The notes under the pieces are model-generated. The model was given only the letters and a program-made list of their open reading frames with translations, did not search any database and had not been told where the DNA came from. The translations under genes and the position numbers were made by a program. Below, in pieces: positions 36,187-47,582 of a stretch of DNA of 64,000 nucleotides (its first letter is position 1; each line of letters starts with the position of its first letter). The DNA comes from Paralvinella palmiformis (Eukaryota > Annelida > Polychaeta > Terebellida > Alvinellidae): NCBI GenBank assembly GCA_025642065.1, contig JAODUP010000050.1:186001-250000 (forward strand), read 5' to 3'.

Positions 36187-37118
36187 TAGGGCCCGGCACG
36201 AGTTGGAAAGCTGAACACAAACCCGACTCAACCCGCAACTACTCAACCCACACCTAACCCAAACCCACAAATCTCAACCCGAACCCATACTTAAAATGAT
36301 ATTGAACTCGTGCCCAACCCAACCCACAAGACTATAACCCGTACCCAACCCAACCCACAAGAATGGAGTCCGAACACGAAACATAAAAAATCCTGTTATT
36401 AAGATCTTTTATTGAAAAACGATCTCAACTTTTCCATTGTAACTTATTCACATCTTTATAATAAAAACCTGTAGTATCCTATAGTGATCATTTATAGCGT
36501 GATGAATAGCACTATTCATGAATAGGATGTTATTTACGCTAAACGATTTCAAAGTGGATCTCCCAGCAGATACAACATGGCCAGCCAGACTGAAGCTTCG
36601 CTCACTAGCAGCACCTCTGAGGATGACGCAGAGGACGTCCTTTGTGTTACGGATATTCAGTTGTGTGTTCCTTCCACAACTGTAGTACACAAGAACAGTC
36701 TTTTACTATATCCCATTGATAGACCTGGAGCTCTCCATTTCTTTGGCTGTTGATTCATTCATCATCGAACTCGTCCAGGTGTCGTCGCTTCTGTGGAGGT
36801 GGTTGATCACTATTCTTGACAGACATTTGGTAGTGACTCAGGGGCACGAACTCCATCTGATCAGCTGTATAGGTCAGGATGAGTTGTAATAAATAAAACC
36901 CATATTTTGTCAAGCAACCCATACACTACACAACGCACAAGACAATATCTCGAACCCAACCCAAACCACAGGACAACAACCCGAACCCAACCCAATCTAC
37001 AAGACCCAATCTAAAACCCAACCCGTGACCTGAAGAAATAGTTCAACCCGCCCAACACGACCCATGGGTCCGGGTTGGGTTCACCCGTTCGCATTAACCC
37101 AACCCATGCAGGGCTCTA
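36187..37118 (-). mobile_element. hAT element, 932 bp, internally deleted, with 8-bp target duplication
   Basis: Flanked by GTAGAGAC at 36179-36186 and 37119-37126. The left end TAGGGCCCGGCA and the reverse complement of the right end TAGAGCCCTGCA are imperfect terminal repeats. On the minus strand, about 36890-36490 encodes transposase pieces: an acidic KRRHLDEFDDE stretch, then AASERSFSLAGHVVSAGRS and NNILFMNS, the hAT dimerisation signature. Stops break the frame. Both subterminal regions (36210-36365 and 36930-37110) are rich in AACCC/ACCCAACCC words in the same orientation. Most of the transposase gene is missing. Confidence 0.88.
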
Positions 37119-37194
37119 GTAGAGACCCCTGACTGTCGCTTACTGGACACAGCAACCTGGTGTTGCCTTCTGTTGCGTCTTTATTGTTAATGGT

Positions 37195-37430
37195 GGCGTT
37201 TATAGGGGGTCTTTCGGGAGAAGCGGGGTGATGGTGTCTGGTCGAAATGTTGATTTTCTTATAATCAATGCTGCCAGGTGATCCAGATGATCTGGGGGTG
37301 TTTGTAGTGTTCAGGAGCGAGATGGCCTTTAAGTCTTCTTAGGAACATCGGGTGGGCTGGGCAGTTGAGCAGATAATGTACCGGATTGTACGCTGGTTGA
37401 CGGTGAAGGCAGAGTACTAGGGATGATGGA
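37195..37430 (-). pseudogene. LINE C-terminal fragment
   Basis: The minus strand encodes CLHRQPAYNPVHYLLNCPAH and then FLRRLKGHLAPEH. This resembles the cysteine-histidine knuckle at the C-terminus of many non-LTR elements (..VEHFLLECP...R..L). Another minus-strand open piece at about 38090-37920 (PPEAVHTVKAHIKETHNCLT) may be the preceding part of the same element, separated by a microsatellite. Assignment rests on weak motif similarity. Confidence 0.45.
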
Positions 37431-37780
37431 CGGGTGATGTCATATCATAAAATAATTTCATTTCTATTTAAACAGGTTTGTAAGGGAATACAATGTCTAC
37501 AGTTGGTAGCTATCGATGTTTTTTATAACCAATCACATTTACGTTAAGTAGTGGATGAATTTCTAACATGGAATTTCGGTATAACCAGCGCAAATTATTG
37601 CGACTTATTGTTGCTGGGAAGAAAGATAATCACTTCGTATTAAGCCAGTTTTTGCTATATAAATTTCGTTATATCTTAATTTACTTATCGTGGAAGTAAA
37701 TGGGAACGTGGCCGGACCAGCAAACTATTTCGATGTAGCTACTATTTTGTTATATCCCAGTTTCTATATAACAAACTTTT

Positions 37781-37781
37781 G

Positions 37782-37824
<43 letters not shown>

Positions 37825-37838
37825 CACCAGCGTGCATG

Positions 37839-37880
<42 letters not shown>
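37781..37880. repeat. Compound (CT)n(GT)n ... (AT)n microsatellite
   Basis: (CT)n at 37781-37806 passes into (GT)n at 37807-37824. After 18 bp of unique sequence comes (AT)n at 37843-37880. Confidence 0.92.
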
Positions 37881-37882
<2 letters not shown>

Positions 37883-38327
37883 GATTTATGTGGGCTAAAC
37901 TTTAAGAAATGTGTTGAAGTTCCAGCCTCAGGTGTAGTATGGAGGTATGGATCCGATATCGACAATCTTGGAGTGTGTGATGTGGACATCCAGGTTGAAT
38001 GATGTTGTAAGTGTGAGACAGTTGTGGGTCTCTTTAATGTGGGCCTTTACCGTGTGTACAGCTTCAGGAGGATTCAGCTGGGGAAATTAATTCAGAAAGG
38101 CTACTGAGATGCATAATCTCTCAACAAATCAGATTGTTTATCTGACCTATAAAATGGTTTATGTTATGATGATGATGATTGATGATTCCAAAACGTCACG
38201 GAGAAATTCGCACAACTGTATGATATGGAACAAAAAACAAACAAACAAAATGGCGAAACGTCAAGCATTTTTTTCTTCAAATATTTGCGCTGCATATATT
38301 AGCCCAGCGAAAACACCCAGAAAACAG

Positions 38328-38691
38328 TGAGCTCCGGTGCCCTAGCGGTTAAGCACTCTGCACTTGGTACAAACGGTCGCAGGTTCGAACCCCGTAAGAG
38401 GTCGAAACTTTTCCAGGGATTAATTTCTCGGCTCACTACATCGTGGGTGGCTGACCACGTTAAATGGCGCTGCCGTCTCCACTGAATTATTTAAAATAAA
38501 GGGGGGCGTTAAAAACCCCCTGAGGACCTAAAACACCTGGCAGTGATCACCCTCAGGGTATTTCGGCTCCATCTTTCCGTACTGCTCCCCTGTGAGTGGT
38601 GGGGGAGGAGTTTCTCAACCACTCCAACATAGAGGCTGTGCTGATTAAGCGACAGCCTGGGGATTCTCCCCGAACAACAAAACCAAAACCA
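38328..38691 (+). mobile_element. SINE-B, full length, with 13-bp target duplication
   Basis: Flanked by ACCCAGAAAACAG at 38315-38327 and 38692-38704. The tRNA-like head has GCCCTAGCGGTTAAGCACTC (A box) and GCAGGTTCGAACCCC (B box). The body of about 290 bp includes GGCTCACTACATCGTGGGTG, TTAAATGGCGCTGCCGTCTC and CACCCTCAGGGTATTTCGGC. The tail is AACAACAAAACCAAAACC. The length of 364 bp, the duplication and the A-rich tail mark a complete retroposed copy. Confidence 0.92.
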
Positions 38692-38704
38692 ACCCAGAAA
38701 ACAG

Positions 38705-39400
38705 ATGTTCTTTTCCCCCAGCTATATAGTGTGAATACGTGTTTGGCTATATATAGACGTGCTTTTGTAACTTGAACCATATAGTGGATGTATTTACGGA
38801 TGTATTTACGGATGTATTTAAAAATCAGAAATATTGATTTGCGTGTCTTGGTTAATCATAATCAGAAGTGGGATAATTTTATGCCAAAATATATTTACGA
38901 GATACACTGGTTGAAGACGAATCATAGCCATGCTTGGATGGGCAAGGGGGTGATAGGCGTTTGGTTTCTAAAGGAGTTTATTGCAAATACATGTTTTTAT
39001 TGCAAGTACATGTTTATATGTAGGCAGGTGAAATATAGCAGATTTTAAAATAAATGATCATTTTTGATCAGGTAAGGGGCAACTGAATTAAAAAAAAGAT
39101 TCTGGCCCTGCCTTATGGACAGAGATTGCAGACATCATTATTGTCCTAGATTTCCTGTTCTGTTGTACCCAAGCAGCCTACATGTATTTACATGTACATG
39201 TAGTTTTTATCCAGTATTTGATTTTTGAGAAATATAAGTTCCATGTTTCGTCTCATGTTGTTGGTCTTGAATGAATGATAACTAGTGCATAAAGTGCTCA
39301 CGAAAATTATTTGCTGTTGGGTGTGCCTAATTTTCTAGTTAATGATGTTTTCAGCTAGTAAAGGTTTGCTAGGGTTGGGAAAAGTAAATTTCGAACCATG
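38705..39400. other. Nothing recognised
   Basis: Short GATGTATTTACG tandem (three copies) at about 38786-38820. Otherwise unremarkable AT-rich sequence. Confidence 0.3.

Positions 39401-39401
<1 letters not shown>

Positions 39402-39428
<27 letters not shown>
39402..39428. repeat. (AT)n microsatellite
   Basis: Thirteen AT units. Confidence 0.85.
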
Positions 39429-39432
<4 letters not shown>

Positions 39433-39566
39433 AAAGTAATTAAGAAAATAAATATTTCCGACTCAGCTCATAAGTACAAATTATCAATGTACTATTCGGC
39501 TGATTATATATTTTTTCTACTCACAAATGATTAAACCAAATGTATATACATGCATATTCATATGTA

Positions 39567-39700
<134 letters not shown>

Positions 39701-42700
39701 ATATACAAGCACTGCGTTTCTGACATTCTCCGCTTCTAGGTTGCTCAAGTTTGTGATACGGCATAACGGTATGATGTATATTAAACATGTGTATGTGAAC
39801 GTTATGACACTTTCTGGAGGTCATATATCAAATATGACTCAAACCCCTAAACTCGACTCCACCCGACAACTATACCACATTGAGTAAATATGGTATAAAT
39901 ACTATAATTAACCTTACTGGTAGTTTTCCATGTTATTATCCACCGGCAACCTATTCTCGGGGCTGCACAATCACCATATGACTTGAGCCGAGACACAGAC
40001 ACCTGCAGTAGTATCTGACTGGATGACCCGAGTTTTCGGGATGACTTTCTAATGGACGCCAGTTCACACAGGTATTCGGGTGGCAATGTGGTTGATAGAT
40101 AGACAGAATGTTAGTGAAACCTTGTCTAACAGGTGGATATAGGAATAACGTACTCTTCTTCTTCTCCGCAGTGTGTGGGGCGGTTCCCGGGGAAGGTCCG
40201 CATACGCTAACTGTATAACAGTACATAATGAACGCATATTGGGAATTAATATATGTAAGCCCCACTTTTATTTCTGAAATGTCAGTTATTTAACATGGCT
40301 GGCAACCTGAAATGAGGGAGACGTATTTGGTCTGTAATTTACAGCTTCACCACGGGAACCAAATCCTAAATAAATTTTGAATTTACAATATATCACATAT
40401 ACTTGCCATTTGCATGAACAATTCCTCCTACTATAACGCCATGGACGAGATTCGAACCTAGCTCAGACCTTCGGCACAGCATGACCATAAACATGGTTTA
40501 CATAGTCCCACACCGATGAGGCCACACGCAGAGGCGGTTATAGATCTATCAGTTATGGATAGTGAGATAGAGAAAACCATTATAATGCCGTGTTTTATAA
40601 TATGCCAAATGATTTAATTCTAACTGCGCAATTACAATTTTTATTTTAGCATCTTTAATTGTTTACGCCGCTAGATTTGTGATAAATAACCGCCAACTTG
40701 CTCCAGATTCGATCGATGTGGTGATCATGCAGACGTGTGTACAAAATGTCTACCCATTGGGCGGTTTAAAACCGCGCCAAGCCGGTTTCAGACATAGCAG
40801 AAGGCGCGCGAGATCTTTCGGTTCGATTCCCTGTTAATCTTTTTATGTGCTCTCACAATATATGTAATTTTTCAGATGTAAATATACAATATATAGGGAC
40901 ATTTGGTAGGCCGCGTTTATATCCCACACACATCGCTCAATCGAGAGGTGTATCAAATAAAAATTATACGCTTAAAAAAACAAGAATACCAAATAGTCGT
41001 ATTTTATTTGCCATTAAAATCGCAAAATATCCCCTTCAGCTACACCCACTGAACCAACATTATATTAGTTATGCCTTAATGTTAGTTAGATTAAAACGTG
41101 TCTTTTCCATCACAGACTATGCCGACAGCCAGACCTAAGCCGTTGAAGGGCACTAGACTTGAGTGCGACGGTGTAGTCCCGAACAGCTTTTCCCGCAACA
41201 TTATCCGAGAAGGCGCGATTTTAATGAAATTATTTCAGATTGGCCTGCAACAAACATTAGGCATAGTGGTTTACCTGGTTTCTGAAATTCGTCCAAGGGT
41301 GAATTTGATGGTATAAATTCCACCCGAAGCGATTATTTCGACAACCGGCTTGCCATAGATCAAGCCGCCATTGACAGGCGTTCGGCTTACCGCTATGTGG
41401 GTGTTGGGCCATGACAGACAGGATTTGATCACGGTCACCATATGTTGTGCGAAATGGCTTCGTGACAAATGCGGGCAATAGTCAGCATTTTTACAGACAG
41501 CCTGCTACCAGCTGGAGTATGTCGATTGGCGGGACAGATCACCACTTATGAAATCACGTAGCGTGGATGGACCGTTGTGGACGATAATAAGGTACGTGTG
41601 CGCACTGTTACTGTAACTGTGTAAGTAACTGACATCTAGATCTAGGGACAACTTTTTTTAAATGGCACATTAATCACCAGCTTTTGGTTATTGGATATAT
41701 TTATTTTGTTACCATTTTATTATTATGTCGCTTCGACGCGTCTGTTTAAAGTGCATGATTGATGATAATTACATAAGACGTGATGTCATTTCGTAAAATG
41801 TGCCCTCGCTCGGGCCGCTGTTTGAGCGTTTCAAACAGTGGTTATATGGAAACTTCGAACTCGGAGTGATTTAGAAATCTACCATCTGGTAGATATAGAT
41901 CTAGGTGATTAAATTAGAATCAACGGTATTCGCCAAAATCGGTGTTTGTTTAATGGATCTGTGACTATCCATGTCTTTAAATTAAATCCGTGTCACGTGT
42001 AGGCCTATCTGATGTAAAATGGCAAAAAGTGTGGCACAAGACAAGTTATCATTTATGGTCGGCGGTTCGATTTACACCGGGATATTACCGTACGTGACAT
42101 GCCTATCTTGGCCAGTGCCAGTCAGCTCTGTGGCACTGTTAGTGCTACTTCCATGATTCAGCAATATTATCCAGATAACGAGATCTGCAGCAGATCATAG
42201 AGCTACCGACTAAAACTGTGTCTACTAGCACTGCTCTAGAATGACTAGATATGTAAGTTTACGTCTATTAATTTAGCATTATATAATGTCCACTATGGAA
42301 ATAAGTTTTATGGTATTCTTAGCATTGACTTTTACTGTCAGCCTTTTTCTTTATTATTGGTACATATTATTGGTGATATTTACATTCTGTTGTCATATCT
42401 ATTATAATTGTCGTAAGGGTTTGATTCGGAATGAATAAAATTGGCCAGTTTCTGAATTAGTGTGGCTCCCTCCCCAAGTAATCATCACTGACTAATTATA
42501 AATTATTGTGATTGTATTGTTTAGTTTGGATTAATTAGATGATCAGTTATTACTTTTGGACTATGTAAGGCCCTAAGGGGTAACACTTATTATGCATATA
42601 CACAAAGAAGACCATATCAATAACGATAGGTAATTAAGTATTAAAGTATGTATATAATAATAATGTATATTTAATCTAGTCATCAAATATATATATAAAG

Positions 42701-43430
42701 TTAGATCTTTGAAACATAAATATTATTTATTAGTGAAAGCAATTTGGATGACAATAGCACACACACATATATATTTCACTATGGCTAGTGATGTCTACAG
42801 TAGGGGGTCAGTTTTGGAGACTTCACATAAAATTTTAATAATATTTTAAAATGTTTTCTCACACCTCGTTTAGGTAACACCTAACCCACTATCAGTGTAT
42901 ATCTCGTCTTGAATGTCAAATACTGTATATTATTGCCATGGGTTCTCAACCTATAAGGTTATTGGTGTTGCCTCTTTGTATATTGCATCATGAATAAATG
43001 TTGTAATATGTATGTCAATTATGTTCAGTATACAGAGGAATAAAAACACTCACTCACTTACCTAACAGGCTTTTTGTTAACCCAAAATATAAATAAGATC
43101 ATCTGCTAATAATCTTCAGTGGTGAGTTTCTTCTTTCTGTCTATTGTAGCTTGTGATTGGTCTTCACCAGAGAGCTACCAAAACATTAATGAGTGGATTC
43201 TACTGTTATTGTCCCTCATTTACTCCAACCAGTTGTTGTAATTGCGCTATTTGTAGTCTTAGTAGTTATGCTGATGGATTGTCACCAGTGAAAGCAGTTC
43301 CAAGGAAGCACAATAAATAGTCGAAAGAAGCTACAATAACAGTTGACAATGAACTGCACCAAAAAGATAATCTTTCATATCGGCTGAGTTGGCTTCATGG
43401 GAGTGAAAACTATTATCGCCAGGTTACACT
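39701..43430. other. Mostly unrecognised intergenic DNA
   Basis: Two tRNA-like fragments are visible. 40440-40530 (minus) has GTGGCCTCATCGGTGTGGGA and B box AGGTTCGAATCTCG. 40785-40835 (plus) has CTTTCGGTTCGATTCCC. Both look like SINE heads rather than tRNA genes. A GC-richer piece at 41100-41520 has short overlapping frames on both strands without homology. The rest is AT-rich. Confidence 0.35.
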
Positions 43431-43436
43431 TAAGGG

Positions 43437-43560
43437 TGTTCCTATGGTGCAGTGGTTAGAGCATTCAGTGCCAAACCTCCAGGTTGTCGGTTCGAATATG
43501 ACTCACACCATATGTTTGTGGGCTGTTTCCCAGAGAATCACCATTCTGTGGCTGGTTTTG
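43437..43560 (+). mobile_element. SINE-C copy
   Basis: TATGGTGCAGTGGTTAGAGC (A box), CCTCCAGGTTGTCGGTTCGA (B box), ATATGACTCACACC and GGGCTGTTTCCCAGAGAATC. This is the best-preserved SINE-C head in the window. Confidence 0.85.
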
Positions 43561-44161
43561 GACAGTCACAGTCGTTTATTAGTATTTGAATTGTGCACTT
43601 GATGGTTAAGACCATGGCTTTTACCGCCCATGTCCCATATATAATTTATATGCATAACAGTCACAATACATCTAACCAACCAGCTGGTCATGTCCGATCT
43701 TAGGCCATACATTGCCATTGTATCACTGAGAATTAGGTCTTTAGAAGACACCACCTTTAGCCATATACAGCCAGTAATGTGATTGATCTGAGTCATCTCA
43801 CCATCATTTGTCTCCATTATGTAATCCACCTTTGTTCCAGCATCTGATGCCCTAATTAGTCACTTCAGTTATACTTTACTGACATGTGCGTTTTATTTCA
43901 TTTGTTGACAGTTATACCTTAAATATGTTAGACTGGCTGATATTGAAATTATCTCATGTAAAACTTCAGCAGCTTATATAATTATTTGTTTGGACTTTTA
44001 TCTGCTTCACACATAATTGATAATTTCACATTATTCATCTTACTGAAATTGTGGAAAAGAGCTTTGACACCAGACTGTTTTAGCCAGCCATTGGTCCAGC
44101 CATCCAAGTGGACGACTTGTGACTAATGTGGATGGCTTTAAAATAGAAAGGACGATGTATG

Positions 44162-44208
<47 letters not shown>

Positions 44209-45190
44209 TAACCCCCCCCCTCTGCCAACACTTTGAGTTCGTAATTTGTCACACAAATGAAAAATGGACCCGCTACTTTTGATTTCTAGCTAAAAGTCTT
44301 AGCTTCAGTATAATATTTTCTGGTATAGTCACTAAAATGCCACCAGAAGTTGTCTAATAGCAGTATATTTTCAAATGTTTGCAATGTAAGACTCTCACCC
44401 CACCCATTGATGGGTGAGTGCCAACCAGAACCAAAATGGGTCACCCTGTTTTGTATTTCTTGCTGAAATCTTTTTTTTAATGATTGGTTTATTGTGAATG
44501 TTTGTGGACATTATTCAGTCATGGATGACTGGTGCCTTTGGTACTAGGAGCAGTGGATTCTGGAATGAGAATAAGGCTGATTTGCAAAATTTGGGATGAT
44601 TGACCACATAGAAAGTCAGATTGAGAGCGAAGAATAATTTGGGCATCTTATCTCTGCGTACTGACACGGCCTTGCTGGTGGCTTTCTTTTGATATTAAAC
44701 TGAGTTATGACTACTGGAAAACTCTGACATTTATATGTTGGTGATAAAAATCAGCATCATTTCTGGCTAACAGTAATGAGCTGCCTAATGTGGTACTCAC
44801 ACACTGTATCATTATCAACACTGACAACACTTAAATTATCTGTACCGATGTCAAGTACAAGGCCACATTGGTCATGTCCTATCTGAAGTCACTGTGTTCT
44901 ATTGTTCTGTTGGTGATACACTTAGCTAGCTCTTTGCCATTTACTTCCACACTGAAGAAATGTTCCCCTATCGAGTTCTGGGGTCTATCGTTGATTAGAT
45001 ATGACCCATACACTCACATTATCTGTATATTCATTGTATATGTCATTGAACTCTCTATATACAGTACAAAAAAAGCAATGTCCAAAAACAATACCAAGTC
45101 TTTGATGTTGAAGAATGCGATATTTAAGGATAATACTGATCAATGTAATTATCTATTGATTTTGTGTGTGTTTGTCATAAAATAATCCTC
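43561..45190. other. Nothing recognised
   Basis: Contains (AT)n at 44166-44205 followed by a C9 run. No gene or transposon could be supported, although 44500-45180 has some protein-like frames broken by stops. Confidence 0.3.
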
Positions 45191-45194
45191 ATAT

Positions 45195-45320
45195 TATCAG
45201 TAGTAATAATAATAATATTTTATATAGCGCCTTTTTCAACTTGAATTGCTCTAAGGATTTAAAACATGTTCTAAGCTCATTTAGCTCAATATCTCGTAAT
45301 ACTGGGTATACATTAAGATG
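45195..45320 (-). mobile_element. LINE-L 3' end fragment
   Basis: On the minus strand: GAGCTTAGAACATGTTTTAA, TCCTTAGAGCAATTCAAG, AAAGGCGCTATATAAAATATT and an (ATT)n tail. This is the same 3' end as at 27565-27998 and 51535-51740. Confidence 0.7.
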
Positions 45321-46599
45321 TGTTGTCAATGTTAAGCCTGCTGTGTGAGTTGATTCCCTATATACATAATTTAATCTCTTCATCTGTCACATTAATTTAG
45401 GTATTCAGTAATTGTACTCCAGTAGCACGTGTTCGCAGATCTGTCACTTCAAGTTGGACATCTCATTTCACTGTGCTCTAAAGGTATATAAGGTTAGGAA
45501 TATAAAATACAATTGGAATTTACGACAGGATAAAAACAAATATTTGTATAAAAAGTCCACCGATAATTGATTTTTTAACAGCTTGTGACATGAATATGAG
45601 TGTTTGTTGCATCTTGAATGATAAATTTGTGAAAAATGTTTTTGACAAATTAAATTTGTTTTGAAAAGTTGATGGCTTATTGTTGACAACAGATTTTTAG
45701 CCATGTTTATTGGCTTATAGATAGCTTCTGTCCTCTTTATATATATATGTATTATCCTACTGCCCATTGATTTAACTGTATGTATTTTTAAATATAGTTT
45801 AAATTAGTACATAACAACTTTGCTTTAATTCTTTGGAAATGCTAAGAATAAAATGTTCAGCTTATTGGGTATATTATGATATTCCACATATTTAGTTATT
45901 TTCAGAATTACGTATTATTTCCTATGAGGTTGTTGAGAATGTTGAACAAATCAATTTGATTGAAAACAATCTGATTTATTCGGTTTAATTTGTTTTGCTT
46001 AAATTCTTGCCTATGACCCCATCTTTTTTTATCAGATAAAAACCTAAATGTGATGTTAGCAGTCATGATATTTATTACTAAACAGTTGTAGGAAAATTAC
46101 CATAATGATTGACATTAACTTGTCGTACTCACACTTCTGCTCGTAGAAAAGTTTGCTGTTTATCTGTCAGCTGTTGAATGCAATGATGAGTGGTTTTACC
46201 CGATTATGTTGTGTTAATTCATCCATAATATAAGCTAAACATTTTAATGTGTAGTATTTATATTGTACCTGGGCCACACACTTGTGCACCATATGTGATA
46301 TGACAGGTCATCATTACCCAGATATAGTGTCACAGATGTTGATCAGTGAAATTTTTTATATACATCCAGGGTCAGCTTCTTGCATTCCAGATTAAGGCGA
46401 GAAATTCCACCGAATTGTGGATGGGTTATTGCCGTAATTAGAAATTGTATTCTTAAAGCAGTATTTTCTTGTGTCAATGGAGAACATATTGCTTAATCAT
46501 GATGACCGTAAGATCTCAGATAGTTTTGTTGTTTGTGTTGAGAAAGTTATCCATTTTCTGTTATCCAATGTGTGTCATGTTTTATCAGGATCTGAACAA
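45321..46599. other. Nothing recognised
   Basis: AT-rich spacer upstream of the SLC23 gene. The SLC23 promoter and first untranslated exon should lie somewhere left of 47,500 but were not located. Confidence 0.3.
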
Positions 46600-46608
46600 C
46601 ACTCGTGG

Positions 46609-46980
46609 TTGGTTTGGTTTTGTTGTTCGGGGAGAATCCCCAGGCTGTCGCTTAATTAGCACAGCCTCTATGTTGGAGTGGTTGAGAAACCTCCTCCCCC
46701 CACCACTCACAGGGGAGCAGTACGGAAAGATGGAGCCGAAATACCCTGAGGGTGGTCACTGCCAGAGTGTTTTACGTCCTCATGGGGTTTTTAACGTCCC
46801 CCTTTATTTTTAAATAATTCAGTGGAGACGGCAGCGCCATTTAACGTGGTCAGCCACCCACGATGTAGTGAGCCGAGAAATTAATCCCTGGAAAAGTTTC
46901 GACCTCTTACGGGGTTCGAACCTGCGACCGTTGGCACCAAATGCCGGGTGCTTAACCGCTAGGCCACTGGAGCTCACTTG
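46609..46980 (-). mobile_element. SINE-B, full length, minus strand
   Basis: Flanked by CACTCGTGG at 46600-46608 and 46981-46989. It is the reverse complement of the 38328-38691 copy over its full length, with the tRNA-like head at the right end (GTGAGCTCCAGTGGCCTAGC) and the AACAACAAAACCAAACCAA tail at the left. Divergence between the copies is modest. Open frames here (GFVVRGESPGCRLISTASML on the plus strand) are SINE-derived, and frequent mis-annotation of such frames can be expected. Confidence 0.92.
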
Positions 46981-47582
46981 CACTCGTGGAGTGAAGGATA
47001 CTGCCTTAAATTTGGCTTGTTTTTCTAATTGATTTTAGAATAACGTAACAAAATAAAATATTTTAATGGTTTGGTGCGTGCATGTGCCTCTCTCTCTATG
47101 TGTGTGTGTGTGTTGTCATTCAAAAGTGTGGTACAGTGAAATTACATAACACACTGTTTATCTATACATTTAGAAAAATTATTCTAAATTAGGAGTCATT
47201 TTAATTTTATATATAATTCATAAGTTAGATTGAACTACTTAGCCATGTCGAGAGGTGCCTGCCAAGGAAAACAAATCCCAAGGGACCTTATCTATAATCC
47301 TCTCCCCCCCCACTTTACAATGCAATAACAACATAAAGTCCACGAGGAGTATACTTATTCTTGGCACCAATCCAAGATGTTGATAGATTCAAACCACCCA
47401 GTTTCTAGTGAACCATTTTAACCAGCGAGCCATATAGCTTACATCTTCTAATCCTACAGATGAAACTCTTATCAGCCATCAATTGTCTCATGTTCTGATC
47501 ATCTCGTGTGCATGTTTGTGTTTTCTAGGTCGTAGACATCAACGACCTCTGGTGGTTTCCTTGTTGAGGATATTTTACGAAG

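Noticed and set aside
36210..37110. Interstitial telomeric repeat
   Set aside because: The AACCC words are irregular, not (TTAGGG)n, and lie just inside the ends of a hAT element with an 8-bp target duplication.
41098..41478. Overlapping frames on both strands in a GC-richer block
   Set aside because: Protein-like at first glance, but no homologous motif and no splice signals. Reading frames on both strands overlap fully.
43437..43520. Functional tRNA gene
   Set aside because: A and B boxes are present, but the sequence continues as a repeated SINE-C body and no full cloverleaf could be drawn. The same holds for heads at 38328, 49157, 52405, 52800, 53568 and 57369.
44868..45185. 105-codon plus-strand frame with hydrophobic stretches
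   Set aside because: Hydrophobicity follows from AT-rich composition. No homologue or gene context recognised.
46469..46813. Novel plus-strand protein with FVVRGESPGCRLIS
   Set aside because: The frame reads through a full-length antisense SINE-B. The same peptide appears in another orientation and frame at the 38.5-kb copy.
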